From Saturnia japonica (taxonomy: Eukaryota; Arthropoda; Insecta; Lepidoptera; Saturniidae): a DNA stretch of 64,000 nt. The translations under genes and the position numbers were made by a program. Position 1 is the stretch's first letter, and each line of letters begins with the position of its first letter. Positions 1 to 10,889 of the stretch are shown piece by piece. The DNA is taken from contig CM065307.1 in the NCBI GenBank assembly GCA_033032175.1, forward strand, positions 62,001-126,000, read 5' to 3'. Under the pieces are notes generated by a model. It did not search any database. It was not told the origin of the DNA and saw only the letters and a program-made list of their open reading frames with translations.

Positions 1-318
1 GGGTACACACCCACCCGGGCGGACGAGTGGTTATGTGAGACTCCTACTTACTAAAACTCCACGGTGTACCATCGGCCGCCATAGCGGGACGCCGCGGGTA
101 ATGCGGTTGCAATCTGCCGCGTCGCCCCGGCGGCTGGCCCCAGTCGGACCCCGGCGCTAAAGAGAGACAGTCTGGTAAAACCCCGACTGTCTCTCAGATG
201 GCTGAACCAGTGCAATAGGAAGACGGGCCCCCCGACCCGTCTCCCCTTGGTCCAGCAAGGGCAGAGGAAAAAGGCGGTTAAGCACCCCCACCTACTGCCC
301 AAAGTCTATGCTTAACAT

Positions 319-552
319 CTACGAAGGTGTAGGTGCTGGCTGTGCTCTCCCTTTCTTGGGAGGTAGCCTACATTTGGCGCCCCCCATGTGATGTTCCGCC
401 GGCCTTCCGGCATCGGCGCAAAAAGCACAGTGCAGCTTTACAGCTACACACTGAACCACAGATTGGCAGAGTGGGCGAGTGTGGCCCACCTCCATGCAGC
501 GGAAACACCGCATGGGTCCACCCTCCAGGAGGCACACCGAGCCGCACTCCAC
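319..552 (-). pseudogene. CCHC zinc-knuckle part of LINE ORF1
   Basis: The stretch CFRCMEVGHTRPLC fits C-x2-C-x4-H-x4-C. A second cluster, CAFCADAGRPAEHH followed by a further Cys, lies about 25 residues later. A Lys/Arg/Pro-rich tail follows. This is the C-terminal part of the ORF1 started at 1054, now out of frame with it. Confidence 0.7.
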
Positions 553-595
553 CCGACCAGGAGGCGACCCGCCTCCACTAACACCTTGGCGGCAG

Positions 596-1054
596 CTACA
601 GGAAGCGCCAAATGGACCGAGCCACTAGCCCCACTGTAGGTATATTAATAGAGCCAGCCCTGATAAGAGCTGGCTCACAACCCCCCTTAGCCGCTACAGC
701 GACAACGACTTCTTCCACCGAGACGGAGTCATCGAGTTCTACGATTCGGATATGGGCCCATTTAACGGGCCGGCCTACCATAGCCACACCCGTCAGTTTC
801 TGCTGAAGGCGCTCCGCCAACCTATCTGCCTGCTTCGAACTCTGGTCACCATGTATCTCTAAGATCCGCGATCCCGTTGCAGACAGGCGCAGCGAGAAAT
901 CGTCTATCCCGAGCTCGGTCATGCTTACCCGGTCTCGCGCTTCTATAAAGACGTCCTTATAGCTTACTCCCTCTGCCACAGCTCCCGGCCGCAGCGTGAT
1001 GACGACCGCAGCCGAGCGCGGTGCCGAAGGAAGTTTCGCTTTGGGCTTAGGCAC
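596..1054 (-). pseudogene. ORF1 Gag-like core of the R1-type LINE
   Basis: 152 open codons. They contain the block YKDVFIEARDRVSMTELGID, followed by RLSATGSRILEI and later PVKWAHIRI, then AKGGCEPALIRAG. This succession is typical of the nucleic-acid-binding ORF1 protein of R1-type LINEs, just upstream of the CCHC knuckles. The frame ends at 596 before the knuckles, so a frameshift or small deletion separates it from the zinc-knuckle piece. In life the protein would coat the element RNA; this copy cannot be functional. Confidence 0.7.
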
Positions 1055-1095
1055 TAACCACAGCGGTCCACTGCCCTTCAGGCGCTACCACAGGA

Positions 1096-1430
1096 GCCAC
1101 TCAGCAAAAATTAAGGATTTTTGGCTGGGAGGTGTTAGTGTATCCACCATATAGCCCTGTCTTTGCACCTTCAGACTTTCATCTTTATCGGTTTCTTCAG
1201 AATTCTTTAGGTTCTATAAGGTTAACACCAAGAGAGGACTGCCAAAACTATTTGCCACTTTTTTTTGATCAGAAGTCCCAAAGTTTCTACAGCAACGGGA
1301 TCATGTCTCTACCTACAAAATGGCAGAAAGTTCATCGAACAAAACGGCACATATATACTGTAAATAAACTTTGAGAATATCTTGAGTTTTCATTTAAGAA
1401 TGCGAAGAAACTTTTTCCTCGACCAATATA
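1096..1430 (+). mobile_element. Mariner (family A) 3' fragment, copy 1
   Basis: This 5'-truncated piece begins in the catalytic domain. The open stretch at 1132-1374 has PPYSPVFAPSDFHLY, where the last Asp is the third catalytic residue of a DD34D mariner, then SLPTKWQKV near the C-terminus. It ends in the 3' terminal repeat, with 'gcgaagaaactttttcctcgacc' close to 1403-1425. The same sequence is seen in the nearly complete copy at 2707-3978 (opposite strand) and the deleted copy at 62930-63707. The first two catalytic Asp residues are missing. Confidence 0.85.
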
Positions 1431-2450
1431 ATATACTTTGCCTATAGTTACAGTACCTCTGGAATCATATTCACATCAATAAATCTGATTCGTGATAATT
1501 CGTTAAATAGATTTTAATTAGTCGCCTCGCTCTCTTACTATAATATATATTTATTACCGTTATATTAATTGAACGCTTTGTTCATATTGATTGAACGTGT
1601 GTGACTGCGTGTGGTCCCTGTGTGCTTGCAAACAACTTGTTTTAGAAACATTACGGTTATAAGTTTACGGCAAGTTTACGCAATAAATATTGCGATAATC
1701 CTGATCAGTCAGTAATGATATTGATGTTTAAACGCGTGAGCAGCGATATTGACAATAACTCTTTATATGAGCGCAGGTCGTCAAGCGTGAGCGTCAGTGA
1801 CGTAGTGTTTCACAATGCGGTTCAGTTGAGAGCCAAACAACAACTATTATATCGTTCGCGTTTGTGCAGAGTTTATATTTTTTATTTAATTGTGCTATAC
1901 TGTTTTCAATGTTTAAACAGTATGTAGTGCCCGCCGCCGCGCCGCACCGCACCTCGTCCCGCTGTGTCCTGATAACACGCCTCGACGACTTCCTGACCGT
2001 TGCAACAGGAAAACAATTCATTTAGCTCGCACTCGTACCTACGAATAGTACACACACAGCCCGCTGCCCGCATGACCCGCACAACGCGCCACAAGTCACT
2101 GGAGTGAGATATTGTGAGGAGTATGCTATGCTCTACGTATACGTTTACGGTTCGGCTAGAAAGGGAAGTTCAGAACTCCGTCAAAGTAATTATATTTTGT
2201 TAAATAATTAATACGTTACATCTGAATAAATGTACCTAGTTACTTGTATTTAAAAAACATATTATAACTACTTGACATATCTTTAGGTTTTTAAAGGAAT
2301 ATTTTAATTTATACACCTTTATACAAAACCTATTAATTTATACATGAGACCGTTGAAAACTTGGTTTATTTAATCTATACATAGGTACAATTAATAAAAT
2401 TGAAGTATTTGTTTGTAATGTTAAAATAACAGCTTTTTACTAAATGCATA
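1431..2450. other. No gene recognised; AT-rich with a GC-richer patch
   Basis: Mostly AT-rich with short chance ORFs. A GC-richer patch at about 1925-2100 has no codon pattern, splice sites or motif I can name. Confidence 0.5.
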
Positions 2451-2640
2451 GGAAAGTACATACCGTACTTATATATATTTTAAAAAAAATCAGAGTTTGT
2501 TTGTTCCGGATAATCTCCGAAACGGTTGAACCAATTTTATGTGACTTTCACTTGCAGATAGCTGGTGTTGTAAAGCGTAACTTAGGATACTTATATTTTA
2601 GAAAAATAATAAGGGTTCCGCACAAATAAAATAAAGTATT
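2450..2640 (+). repeat. Short dispersed-element fragment
   Basis: The text 'gtttgttccggataatctcc' followed by 'gaaacggttgaaccaatttt' is the inverted counterpart of part of the element near 12130-12210. Such phrases are typical of the tail of short non-autonomous lepidopteran elements. No coding potential. Confidence 0.5.
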
Positions 2641-2706
2641 CATGACGAATCAATTCATTCGGCCGATTTAATGGCTTACATTGAGTAAACCTAAAAGATA
2701 TAATAA

Positions 2707-3978
2707 GTCGGGGAAAAAGTTTCTTCGCATTCTTAAATGAAAACTCAAGACATTTTTTTTTCAAAGTTTATTTACAGTATATATTATGTATGTGCCGTTT
2801 TGTTCGATGACTTTCTGCCATTTTGTAGGTAGAGACATGATCCCGTTGCTGTAGAAAACTTGGGACTTCTGATCAAAAAAACGTGACAAATAGTTTTGGC
2901 AGTCCTCTCTTAATGTTAACCTTACAGAACCTAAAAAATTCTGAAGAAATCGAAAGAGGTGAAAATCTGACGGTGCAAGGTCAGGGCTATATGGTGGATG
3001 CACTAACACCTCCCAGCCAAACTCTCTTAATTTTTGCTGAGTGGCTAAAGATATGTGTGGTCTAGCGTTATCGTGATGAAAGACCACACCCTTACTGTTG
3101 ATCAATTCCAGCCGCTTTCTCTCAACTGCTTCCTTTAATCTCATCGGTTGTTGGCAGTAGAGATCCGAATCGGTGGTTTTGCCGGACGGTAAAAGCTCAT
3201 AATGAACAATGCCCTTCCAGTCCCACCATACACACAGCCACAACAGTTATTTACAGTTATTTCGAGTTAGCCCAGGCTAAGCCACAGTCTCTGAAGCCTG
3301 GCCGAACCTTTTTCGCACGTACTTGTCGTACGTGATCCACTTTTCATCGCCAGTTATCAGTCTCTTGAAAACCGGTTCGGTTTCATTAGGTCCCAATAAT
3401 GAATCGCAAATGAGTACACGGTTCATTAAGTTTCTTTCATTGGTCTCGTAAGGCACCTAAATATCGAGCATTTGGTATAGCCAGCCAGCCAGCTTTCTTC
3501 AAATGGTTAAAACTGTTTTGTAGTCAATTTCCAGTTCTTCAGCTACATCGTAACTACTGATATGCCGATCTTGCTCCACTTTTTCAAAAATGGCGTCCAT
3601 TTTATTCGTAACAGGGCGACCAGAGCGAAGTCCATCTTTAACATTAATATTTCCGGACTGAAAACGTTTGAACCAACTTTGTGCTACTCATACTGACACT
3701 GTATTAGCTCTATAAACATCACAATTTTTTTCGCTGCTTAAGTTACATTTTTGCCTTTTTTGTAATAATATTTTAAAATGTATCGAATTTCTTCATCAGA
3801 TTAACTCATTTTTACAGAAAGAAAAACAAATGAAAACTAGCGGAAAACAAGTTTTTTTTCATTTTATTTTTAATGTAACCTTTTTAATATTACCAAAACC
3901 AGCCAGATACATATAGTACCTACAGCCAAAGAAATTTTAACGTTATGCGAAAACACTTTTTCCCCGACCTATTATAAC
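2707..3978 (-). mobile_element. Nearly complete mariner (family A), copy 2
   Basis: Both ends are visible. The left end reads 'gtcggggaaaaagtttcttc' from about 2708. The right end, read on the minus strand, begins 'ggtcggggaaaaagtgtttt' near 3970. They form terminal inverted repeats of about 30 bp, and the flanks contain TA as expected for mariner insertion. The total of about 1.27 kb is the normal size for the superfamily. The transposase reads on the minus strand but is disrupted. This is the reference copy for the fragments at 1096 and 62930. Confidence 0.9.
2761..3815 (-). pseudogene. Broken mariner transposase
   Basis: The N-terminal helix-turn-helix region (about 3480-3810) has SWFKRFQSGN, GRPVTNKMDAIFEKVEQD and ISSYDVAEELEIDYKTVL. 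The catalytic core follows. TGDEKW carries the first Asp (codon near 3346-3348), HHDNARPH the second (3070-3072) and APSDFHLF the third (2965-2967). The last two Asp are separated by 34 residues, the DD34D signature of mariner proper. Several stops and frameshifts interrupt the protein, including stops between the first Asp and MWLCVWWDWKG near 3243. The enzyme would cut and paste the element at TA sites; this copy is dead. Confidence 0.85.
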
Positions 3979-4084
3979 AAGCAAAATTATTAAAAAGGAA
4001 ACAAAAAACGACACTGCAACAAAAACACTTGACAATTTACATTTATATTTAATTTTTTTTTCATTTCCAGACGTCGTACTTAAA

Positions 4085-4290
4085 TATTATATAGCCTATG
4101 TCACTCCCACAATTAAGACGAATCTAGCGACAACTCGTATGTTAAAATTTATCAAGCCGTTTAGGTTACAGAGCGTACCAAAGAAATAGACATATATTAC
4201 ATTATGTAATACATGTAAGTAATACAATACAAATAAGGAAACATACGCTCGAAAAACATAACCCTCCTTTTTCGCAGTCGGGTAAAAATA
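4085..4290 (-). repeat. Dispersed repeat with 'cccgactgcgaaaaa' motif, copy 1
   Basis: Read on the minus strand it contains 'acccgactgcgaaaaaggag', then 'tctatttctttggtacgctc', 'ctgtaacctaaacggc' and 'aattgtgggagtgacatagg'. The same order occurs on the + strand at 17275-17450. It is a non-coding lepidopteran-type dispersed repeat. Next to it, 4365-4400 ('gcgtagccgcgggcacagct') looks like the inverted start of another short element. Confidence 0.6.
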
Positions 4291-4390
4291 ATGTATTACA
4301 TAGTTTTAGTCATTAAATAAAACTGCAAGAATATATGTCTATTTTCTAAGGATCACTCACAATATCTCCACGCGAGCGTAGCCGCGGGCA

Positions 4391-5145
4391 CAGCTATTAA
4401 ATAATATAATTAAACAAAACATTATAAAATTAAAGTCTAGAGAAAGTAATAGAAAAAAAGAAAATCAACTGAAATATCAAAAAATAATAATAAGAAATTG
4501 AATCCGGAGTTGAATGAGAAAGTAATATCATTTGTTGAACTATTGTAGTTACGTGAGTGTAGAGCACTGGCTGAGGGGTGTCCGCCCCGTGTCCGCCCCG
4601 TGTCCGCCCTGTGTCCGCCCTATCTCTTAATGTTTGAGAGCCATTGTGTAACAAATTGGTCTACTAGGTAGTATGGACCTTTCGGTTTCGTAGTATAGTA
4701 TTTTAGTCAGGTAGATACTTCAGGTAGTAAATAGTTATAGTAAACGTGTAATGCAATGCCATACAATACATATTTTATCATTACTTGAAGTAAATATTTT
4801 ATTGTAACTTATATAGCAATACTTAACAATGTTCGTTGTAGTTTTGTGTTCAACACAGTTAAAGCATGCATTATGCATTTAGGGTTCTGTAAAATATCAT
4901 TAAAAAAAATAACCCGTAAAGGATCACTTTGTTGTCCGTCTGGCTGGATGAGCTGTCTGTTAGTGTGTCAAGATAAGACACTTTTTCTGGAATACGATTT
5001 GAGATATAAAGTTTAAATTAATATCGTATAATTCTGCTGTAAAGAAAACAATATTTTCCGTATTAAAGAGATACGTCACTTCATAGTTAAAATAACGCTC
5101 TCGAACTTATTATCAAAACCTGTAGGGAACTTTTCACACTCATGA
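4391..5145. other. No gene recognised; contains a 10-bp tandem repeat
   Basis: AT-rich. At 4579-4621 there are four copies of a 10-bp unit close to 'tgtccgcccc'. The short ORF crossing it on the minus strand is a by-product of the repeat. Confidence 0.5.
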
Positions 5146-5149
5146 AGGT

Positions 5150-5560
5150 AATTTACACTACAGCTTCCTGAGATCTGTATTGTCAACAATTTCAAATGAT
5201 GATGGAAAAGCTAGCCGTTAAACAACCGAGACTGTTTTGAGAGTCCACTGTTGCTTCAGGAAAACGCTAGACCCCATACTTCGCGACAGACGGTCGCTAA
5301 ATTAGAGGAACTGCAGTTGGAATGTTTTCAACACCTACCATACTCCCCCGGATCTTGCTCCAACAGATTAGTTACCTTTTTCGGTATTCATTCAATTCAC
5401 AACTTCATGCAATTCATGCAAGGAAAAAAATTCAATTCCTATGTGCTGTACAAACCGCCTTCAAATATTTTATTGGTTCTCGCTCCCATAATTTTTGCAG
5501 CAATGGAATAAATGAACTACACATGAAATAGCTAAAGTGCATAGATAATAATGATTGATT
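5150..5560 (+). mobile_element. Mariner (family B) catalytic-domain remnant, copy 1
   Basis: Translation gives QENARPHTSRQTVAKLEEL, then LPYSPGSCSNRLVTFFGIHS and GKKFNS. This is the second and third catalytic Asp region of a mariner distinct from family A. The second catalytic Asp is replaced (QEN instead of HDN) and the third block is garbled, so it is dead. 'gatctgtattgtcaacaatt' upstream (near 5170) encodes the DLYCQQ block. The same family occurs at 43900-44480 (minus), 48100-48393 and 49805-50330. Confidence 0.75.
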
Positions 5561-6479
5561 AAATTGATTAAAGTATAATTTCATAATATGTTTTTTCGTT
5601 TTACTTTTTCTTTAAAAATGCTAATTTCATATGATTTAATTAAGCTTATTGTAGTCAGCGTAGTCGAAAGTCGTTCAATCGGTACCTGAAGGCGAGGTTG
5701 GGACCGGGCAAGTAATAGAGACTTTGTGTGAGATGCGATTGTGTGGAGCTGTCTGTACGTACGTACGTGCTGGCAGCTAGTGCCGCTAGGCAGTAGTGTT
5801 GCGACACACGGTCGAGCCGCACAGTCCGTCCACCACTCTACGCGACATCGCATTCCAACACGCTTAATGCACGGAATATACTAAGTGCGGACATTATGAA
5901 ATAACCATACAACCCTCGAAATAAAACACAACTTTTTACTCAGTACTAACTAGGCAATATCAATTCTCTCCAGGAGTAATAGCAATGTTACGGAACTCTG
6001 CCGCTGCCGTATGGTAAAATCCAGAAACAGTAGCGACCACCGACAAATCAACCATACATGGCCTGTCTCCGCTCTTACTGAATATGCACCGGCTAATTCC
6101 GAAACGCAATGCCCATAAGTATACCTCTATGACGGTTATTTAAGCATTGGTATTAAACTATTAAAACTTGCCAAGTTAGAACTCCCATATGAAAGAAAGT
6201 AACAAATTGTTTTGTAAATAAATTGAAGAACGTACATTCCTTTAGATCTGAGCTCGTTGGCAACGATTCACATTCACATTTATAATTTTGTTGGGATTCT
6301 ATCACGTTTTGAAAAGCTGCACAACACTATCTATCGGTGAGTGGATGGAAACTCCGCTGTAGTTAATGATAATTATGAGTGTTATTTCGTTTCAAATAGT
6401 CCTTTTTTGATTTTATCCTATTGTGTAGATTCTCCGTGGCTGTTCACTTATTTATGGATAATTGTCTGACAGATTTGAA
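5561..6479. other. No gene recognised
   Basis: Mixed composition, with a GC-richer patch at 5650-5860. No splice-consistent coding pattern, RNA gene or named repeat was found. Confidence 0.45.
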
Positions 6480-7290
6480 AGAGAGTGATTGTGGACTGAG
6501 AATGAATGAGTCATTCCTCAAATGTCTTTACAGGGGATAAGGGTTTACAATCGATGATGACTATTATGAATTAAGCTTTGGAAAGAAGGGGAATGAAAGT
6601 AAATGCAAAGAAGGCCAAAGCTATGGTGTTTGAAAAGAAGAGAGCGTGACAGAAGTATGTATCCAGATTTTTGGTGACAAACTGGAGCCAGTGAATGAGT
6701 TTGTTACTTGGGATCGTTATTTACTAGGGATGGAAAGTGTAAAAGTGATATTGAAAGGAGAGTAAACGCTGGTAACAAGGTGAAGGGGGCGTTAAATATC
6801 TTTATGAACAGCTAGAAAATTTCTACGAAAGCTCGTCCCGCTGTACATAGAAGAGTGTTGATTACAACACTCATGTAAGGAAGTACTTAAAACCTGGGTG
6901 TGGCAGAAAGAGCATGAAAGTAAAATAAATGCAGTAGAAATGAGAGCGCTAAGGAATATGTTAATAATGAAATTGGGTAACAAAATAATTAATAGTGTGA
7001 TAAGAGAACGTTGTAGTGTGAAAGAAGTTATAGTCACATGGATTGAGAAAGGGTTTTATAAGACGAGCGTGAATGGGAATGTTGGAAGAGGAAGACCTAG
7101 TCGAATATAACACGATCAAATCGGAGTCGTTCTCGAGTACTCTAAACCGACGAGCATGCATGATGAGACTGATGAATATTGAAGAAGCGAAAGATGTTAT
7201 GCTAGGATCGTACGTAGCAAGTGGAAGAACTCTGCCTACCCCGTTAAGAAAGAAACATTATTTATCTATGTATATGAATAATGATCTAAT
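6480..7290 (+). mobile_element. LINE reverse-transcriptase C-terminal remnant (RTE/CR1-like), copy 1
   Basis: Frames broken by indels give in order: FGKKGNESKCKEGQ, DKLEPVNEFV, WQKEHESKINAVEMRALRNM, NGNVGRGRPSRI and NRRACMMRLMNIEEAKDVML. This succession (after the RT core, with the conserved KINAVEMRALR and GxxGRGRP blocks) is common in arthropod LINE ORF2 C-terminal regions. A second, shorter copy of the part just upstream lies at 56045-56470 on the minus strand. Not functional; the clade is a guess. Confidence 0.7.
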
Positions 7291-7439
7291 TTAATATTTC
7301 TGATTCACGAAAATGTGCTCCAGGTTTTTGATGAGCGAGTCAATAAGTCAGTGAGTGATAAAATGCTAGTTTTCAGACCCTCATAACTCAAGAACTATAA
7401 TAAGTTATTCGTGAAGTTACGATTAAAAGTAGGTGTTCA

Positions 7440-7800
7440 AGAAATGTTTATTAAGCACTATATGTGCTCGCGGCTGCGCTCGCGCGGACTACAGAATGCC
7501 ATCGATCGGGCAAACGCGCGAATCTTGCTCTCCAGCTCCCAGAAAATGCTTATTGTAGGTGTTAATTAGAAAATAGAAGTATGTTCTTGCTGCCTTTTTG
7601 TAGGTCTTTTAATGTCCGCTATTATGTAGTACAGTAATTTGATATATCTTATCATTTATGTAATTATTGTAATACATTTAAGTGCCCGAATTGGTTCACT
7701 ACGATCAGTTTTTTTATTTGCACGGGAACCCTTATTCTTTTTTTAAAATAAAAGTAGCCTTAGTTCCTTCTTATAACATCAGCTATCTATCAGGGAAAGT
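7440..7800 (+). repeat. Short dispersed element, copy 1
   Basis: It starts near 'ctcgcggctgcgctcgcgcg' and runs through 'tttttgtaggtcttttaatg', 'gatatatctt' and 'cccgaattggttcactacga' to 'cttataacatcagctatct'. The same order appears at 11920-12240 and 62660-62930. There is no coding capacity, so it is a non-autonomous element. A C-rich tract (7806-7819) follows. Confidence 0.65.
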
Positions 7801-8077
7801 CCTCCCCCCCCCCCCTCCTCCCGCCCCACGAATACTGATATGGATATCCGCATCATACCTAGTTACAACAAACACGATATACTGTAATAAGGATGTAAAA
7901 CAATATGCAATAAAATAAAGTAAATAGGATAATTGTAATTGCACTATATACAGTAAATATAATAATAATATAATACCGCGGTAGATCTTATAGACCGATG
8001 TGTGGCGTTGGTTCGTGCGTGCGTGTGTAACAGAGTGCTATTCCTAAATATGTTCTGTGAAAAACAATGAGGCAGAG

Positions 8078-8150
8078 AGTGCGGTGCGGTGCGGTGCGGT
8101 GCGGCCTGCGGCGGCGGCGGCGGTTGCGGTCACTGCGGTCGCTGCGATCT
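8078..8150 (+). repeat. GCGGT/GCGGC microsatellite
   Basis: Five copies of the pentamer 'gcggt' pass into a 'gcggcggcgg' run and back to related units. It is in non-coding DNA. Confidence 0.85.
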
Positions 8151-8510
8151 GCTTTTAATTTAAATTTATTAATAACTGTTATAGGTAATGAATTTAGAAT
8201 AAACTAGCTGTCGTGCGGTTGTAGTCGATGCGGTGCTGCGGGGCTGGGTTCGGGGCGTGGGGGGGGGGGAGGTAGGTATGTACAACAACAACAACACGAA
8301 CTCACTTGCTGCCTCATGCAACCTACATACATTTTGAAGTGTATATATGAATTGATTATATTATATAAAACTTTTTTCTTTTTTGTGGGATACAGATTAT
8401 AATTTGCTACATTCATTAGATTGCAAAGTAGCATAGTTGTTATAATAGCGCGACGCGGCGTCACTCGTCACCTAATAGCTCGTGCACCGGTAGGTAACTA
8501 CAGTAGCATA

Positions 8511-9105
8511 TGGGGTATCCCATGCGAAATCGACCACTTTTGAACCTTACCCCTTTACATTTCGCTGAATTTTTTTTATCTTTTTCTACTCGATGAAAGA
8601 CGTTTTTCAGAATTTTTTCAAATTTTTTTATCCAAACCAAAAAAAGTTATGAAGCTTTCAAAAAAATGGCTCTTTTATTTTCAAATAGCCATAACTCTCT
8701 CATAAATTGACCTTCCGGGACGATTTTTTTTTTCAAAATTTCTGTTTTTAATTGAATTTTTTGATAAAATAAATAAAAAAAATTTAACATGATCGCTTCT
8801 ATGAAATAATCGCGTTTTTTGTATAAAATCGTTATTTTTTCGAAGTTCGTCGTTCTAAATTTTTTTTGTTTTTTTCTAAAAAAAAACTTCAATCAATTCT
8901 ACAATTATCCCCGTGTATCCCAGAGTGGGCCGATATTTTTTCTATTTTTTTTATTTAGTAAAAAAAAAATTTCAACATTTTAAAAATGCAGAATTTTTTT
9001 TTCATAAATATTATTTATATAACATAATTAATGTAATTATATGATTTTAAGGTATTATATTCTCCATATATTGTCCGAATTTACCATTATAATGACTAGG
9101 ATTAA
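8511..9105 (+). repeat. Left arm of the long inverted repeat
   Basis: AT-rich arm with poly-T blocks. It pairs with 10130-10733 in reverse orientation. Confidence 0.85.
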
Positions 9106-9266
9106 TGATTGATGCAGTTAACATTTAATGACTCAAAAATAATGCAACAAATTATTTATTAATTACTTCTTTGGCGTTTAAATATTTTACAAATTCTGTA
9201 TTCATTCGAGTTAGAAAAGTTTTTAACGCACAAACAACCATTTTTGTCGGGAATTACACAGTGTAA

Positions 9267-9838
9267 TTATTGAGTTCCTACAATTGGTTTTGTTTTCAAA
9301 AATCGTTCATTTAAATTAAATTTGTCATGCAGCATTTTAATTAAAGAGCGAAAATTTTCACTTTCATCATCGATCGGTTCTCCATCGATAAAAGAGAGTA
9401 AAAGCTTTGTTAAGCTGTCAGATATTTCATATATTTTGTTGTTCAGAAAATAATAATCATTTAATTTTTTTAATGGAATTGGTGATTGATTTAACAGTTG
9501 TAAAGCGTGGTTTATTGCAGGTAATTGAGTTGCAACGCTAACGGAACATCTGTGGCAGTCGTGTGACTGTCACTATCAGTCTCACTATTGTTTTCATTAC
9601 TGTCACTAGAGTTATCTTCATGGTCACTTTCATCAACATTAGGATCATCACTAGTAGTTGTTAGTTGCGTAACGATATTCGTAGCTTCTTTCCGATATGA
9701 AGTACATAATAAATAATAATCACCTAATCCTAACGTTGTTCTCATAATGTCAGTCGCTGGACGCAAACCAAATCTTTTGAAATGGGGCTCTAAATCAAAA
9801 GGATTACAACACCGACTGCGTTGTTTACTTGATGCCAT
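9267..9838 (-). CDS. Unrecognised ORF inside the foldback element, one frameshift
   Basis: From ATG at 9838 the minus strand encodes 108 residues to a stop at 9512. The early part is basic with MASSKQRSRCCNPFDLEPHF and GLRPATDIMRTTLGLGDYY. The later part is very acidic and Ser/Asp/Asn-rich (about residues 64-92). Just before the stop, another frame continues open (about 9535 to 9267) with LLNQSPIPLKKLNDYYFL, DSLTKLLLSFIDGEPIDD and SLIKMLHDKFNLNERF. One single-base shift would make a protein near 190 residues. I recognise no domain and no catalytic triad. It may be an accessory protein or a remnant of a larger element protein. Confidence 0.4.
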
Positions 9839-10129
9839 AATGTGGAGATCAAATTATCTCAATAAATGTAGATTGGTACAATCAAAATAATAAACACCCT
9901 CAAAAAGAATAGATCAGGAAAATGTTCATAAACTAGAGATTTTATAACAAACGTAGTGGCAAAAATATTTTATTCAACTCTATGAAGCACAAAAGGTTTA
10001 TAGGTTATATTTTAGATCTCAATATAAAAGAGCCGTATATATTTTATAAATTAGAACACACTCTAGTAAAATGGCTGTAGGTAAGTCTGGAATTATCATG
10101 CCCTAGGTTCTCGATCGTATTGACGTATT

Positions 10130-10733
10130 CAAATTTGAATCTTAATCGTTGTAATGGTAAATTAGGACAATATATAGAGAATATAATACCTTAAATATAT
10201 ATAATAATTACATTAATTATGTTATATAAATAACATTTATGAAAAAAAAATTCTGCATTTTTAAAATGTTGAAATTTTTTTTTTCAACTAAATTAAAAAA
10301 ATAGAAAAAAAATCGGCCCACTCTGGGATACACGGGGGTAATTGTAGAATTGATTTAAGTTTTTTTTGAGAAAAAAACAAAAAATAATCAGAACGACGAA
10401 CTTCTAAAATTAACGATTTTATACAAAAAACGCGATTATTTCATAGAAGCGATCATGTTAAATTTTTCTTATTTATTTTATCAAAAAATTTAATTAAAAA
10501 CAAAAATTTAAAAAAAAAAATGTCCCGAAAGGTCAATTTTTGAGAGAGTTATGGCTATTTGAAAATAAAAGAGCAATTTTTTTGAAAGCTTCATAACTTT
10601 TTTTGGGTTGGATAAAAAAATTTGAAAAAATTCTGAAAAACGTCTTTCATCGAGTAGAAAAAGATAAAAAAATTTCAGCGAAATCTAAAGGGGAAAGGTT
10701 CAAAAGTGGTCGATTTGGCATGGAATACCCCAT
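10130..10733 (-). repeat. Right arm of the long inverted repeat
   Basis: Inverted partner of 8511-9105. It ends 'ggaatacccca' before TA. Confidence 0.85.
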
Positions 10734-10889
10734 ATGCATTTAATGTCTGCTTCAATGACGGTTCTATGAAATAGTGAAGGAACTCAGTACTGAGCAATGT
10801 TTTTTTTATGATTTACTAATTGCATTTGAATTCACTTTACAAGTATATTTTAGCAATTTCTAAACATTGTTTTTACATCTTCAACAAAC

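Larger units (their letters stand above)
1..1054 (-). mobile_element. R1-clade non-LTR retrotransposon remnant, ORF1 side
   Basis: Reading leftward from about 1054, the minus strand first gives a Gag-like ORF1 stretch, then a Cys/His zinc-knuckle stretch in another frame, then a further open piece (302 to 51). The order Gag core then CCHC knuckles is that of ORF1 in arthropod R1-clade LINEs. The copy is broken by frameshifts and runs off the left edge, so ORF2 (endonuclease and reverse transcriptase) is not seen. Base composition is more GC-rich than the sequence to the right. Its 5' side stops about 40 bases before a mariner fragment. Clade assignment rests on recalled family resemblance. 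Confidence 0.75.
8511..10733. mobile_element. Foldback transposable element with ~600-bp terminal inverted repeats
   Basis: The left arm (8511 to about 9105) and the right arm (about 10130 to 10733) are inverted copies over roughly 600 bp. Matching blocks include the terminal 'tggggtatccc', 'cgaccacttttgaacct', 'tttctactcgatgaaagacg', 'ccgtgtatcccagagtgggc' and the inner 'accattataatg' region. Flanking TA on both sides (8509-8510 and 10734-10735) suggests a TA target duplication around a terminus TGGGGTAT. The arms differ by scattered substitutions, so the insertion is not very recent. About 1 kb of unique sequence lies between the arms, with one unrecognised ORF on the minus strand. No DDE transposase is visible, so the copy is probably non-autonomous. 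Confidence 0.85.

Noticed and set aside
8647..8892. Lys/Phe-rich ORF in the left foldback arm
   Set aside because: An AT-rich arm; the matching part of the right arm does not conserve a protein.
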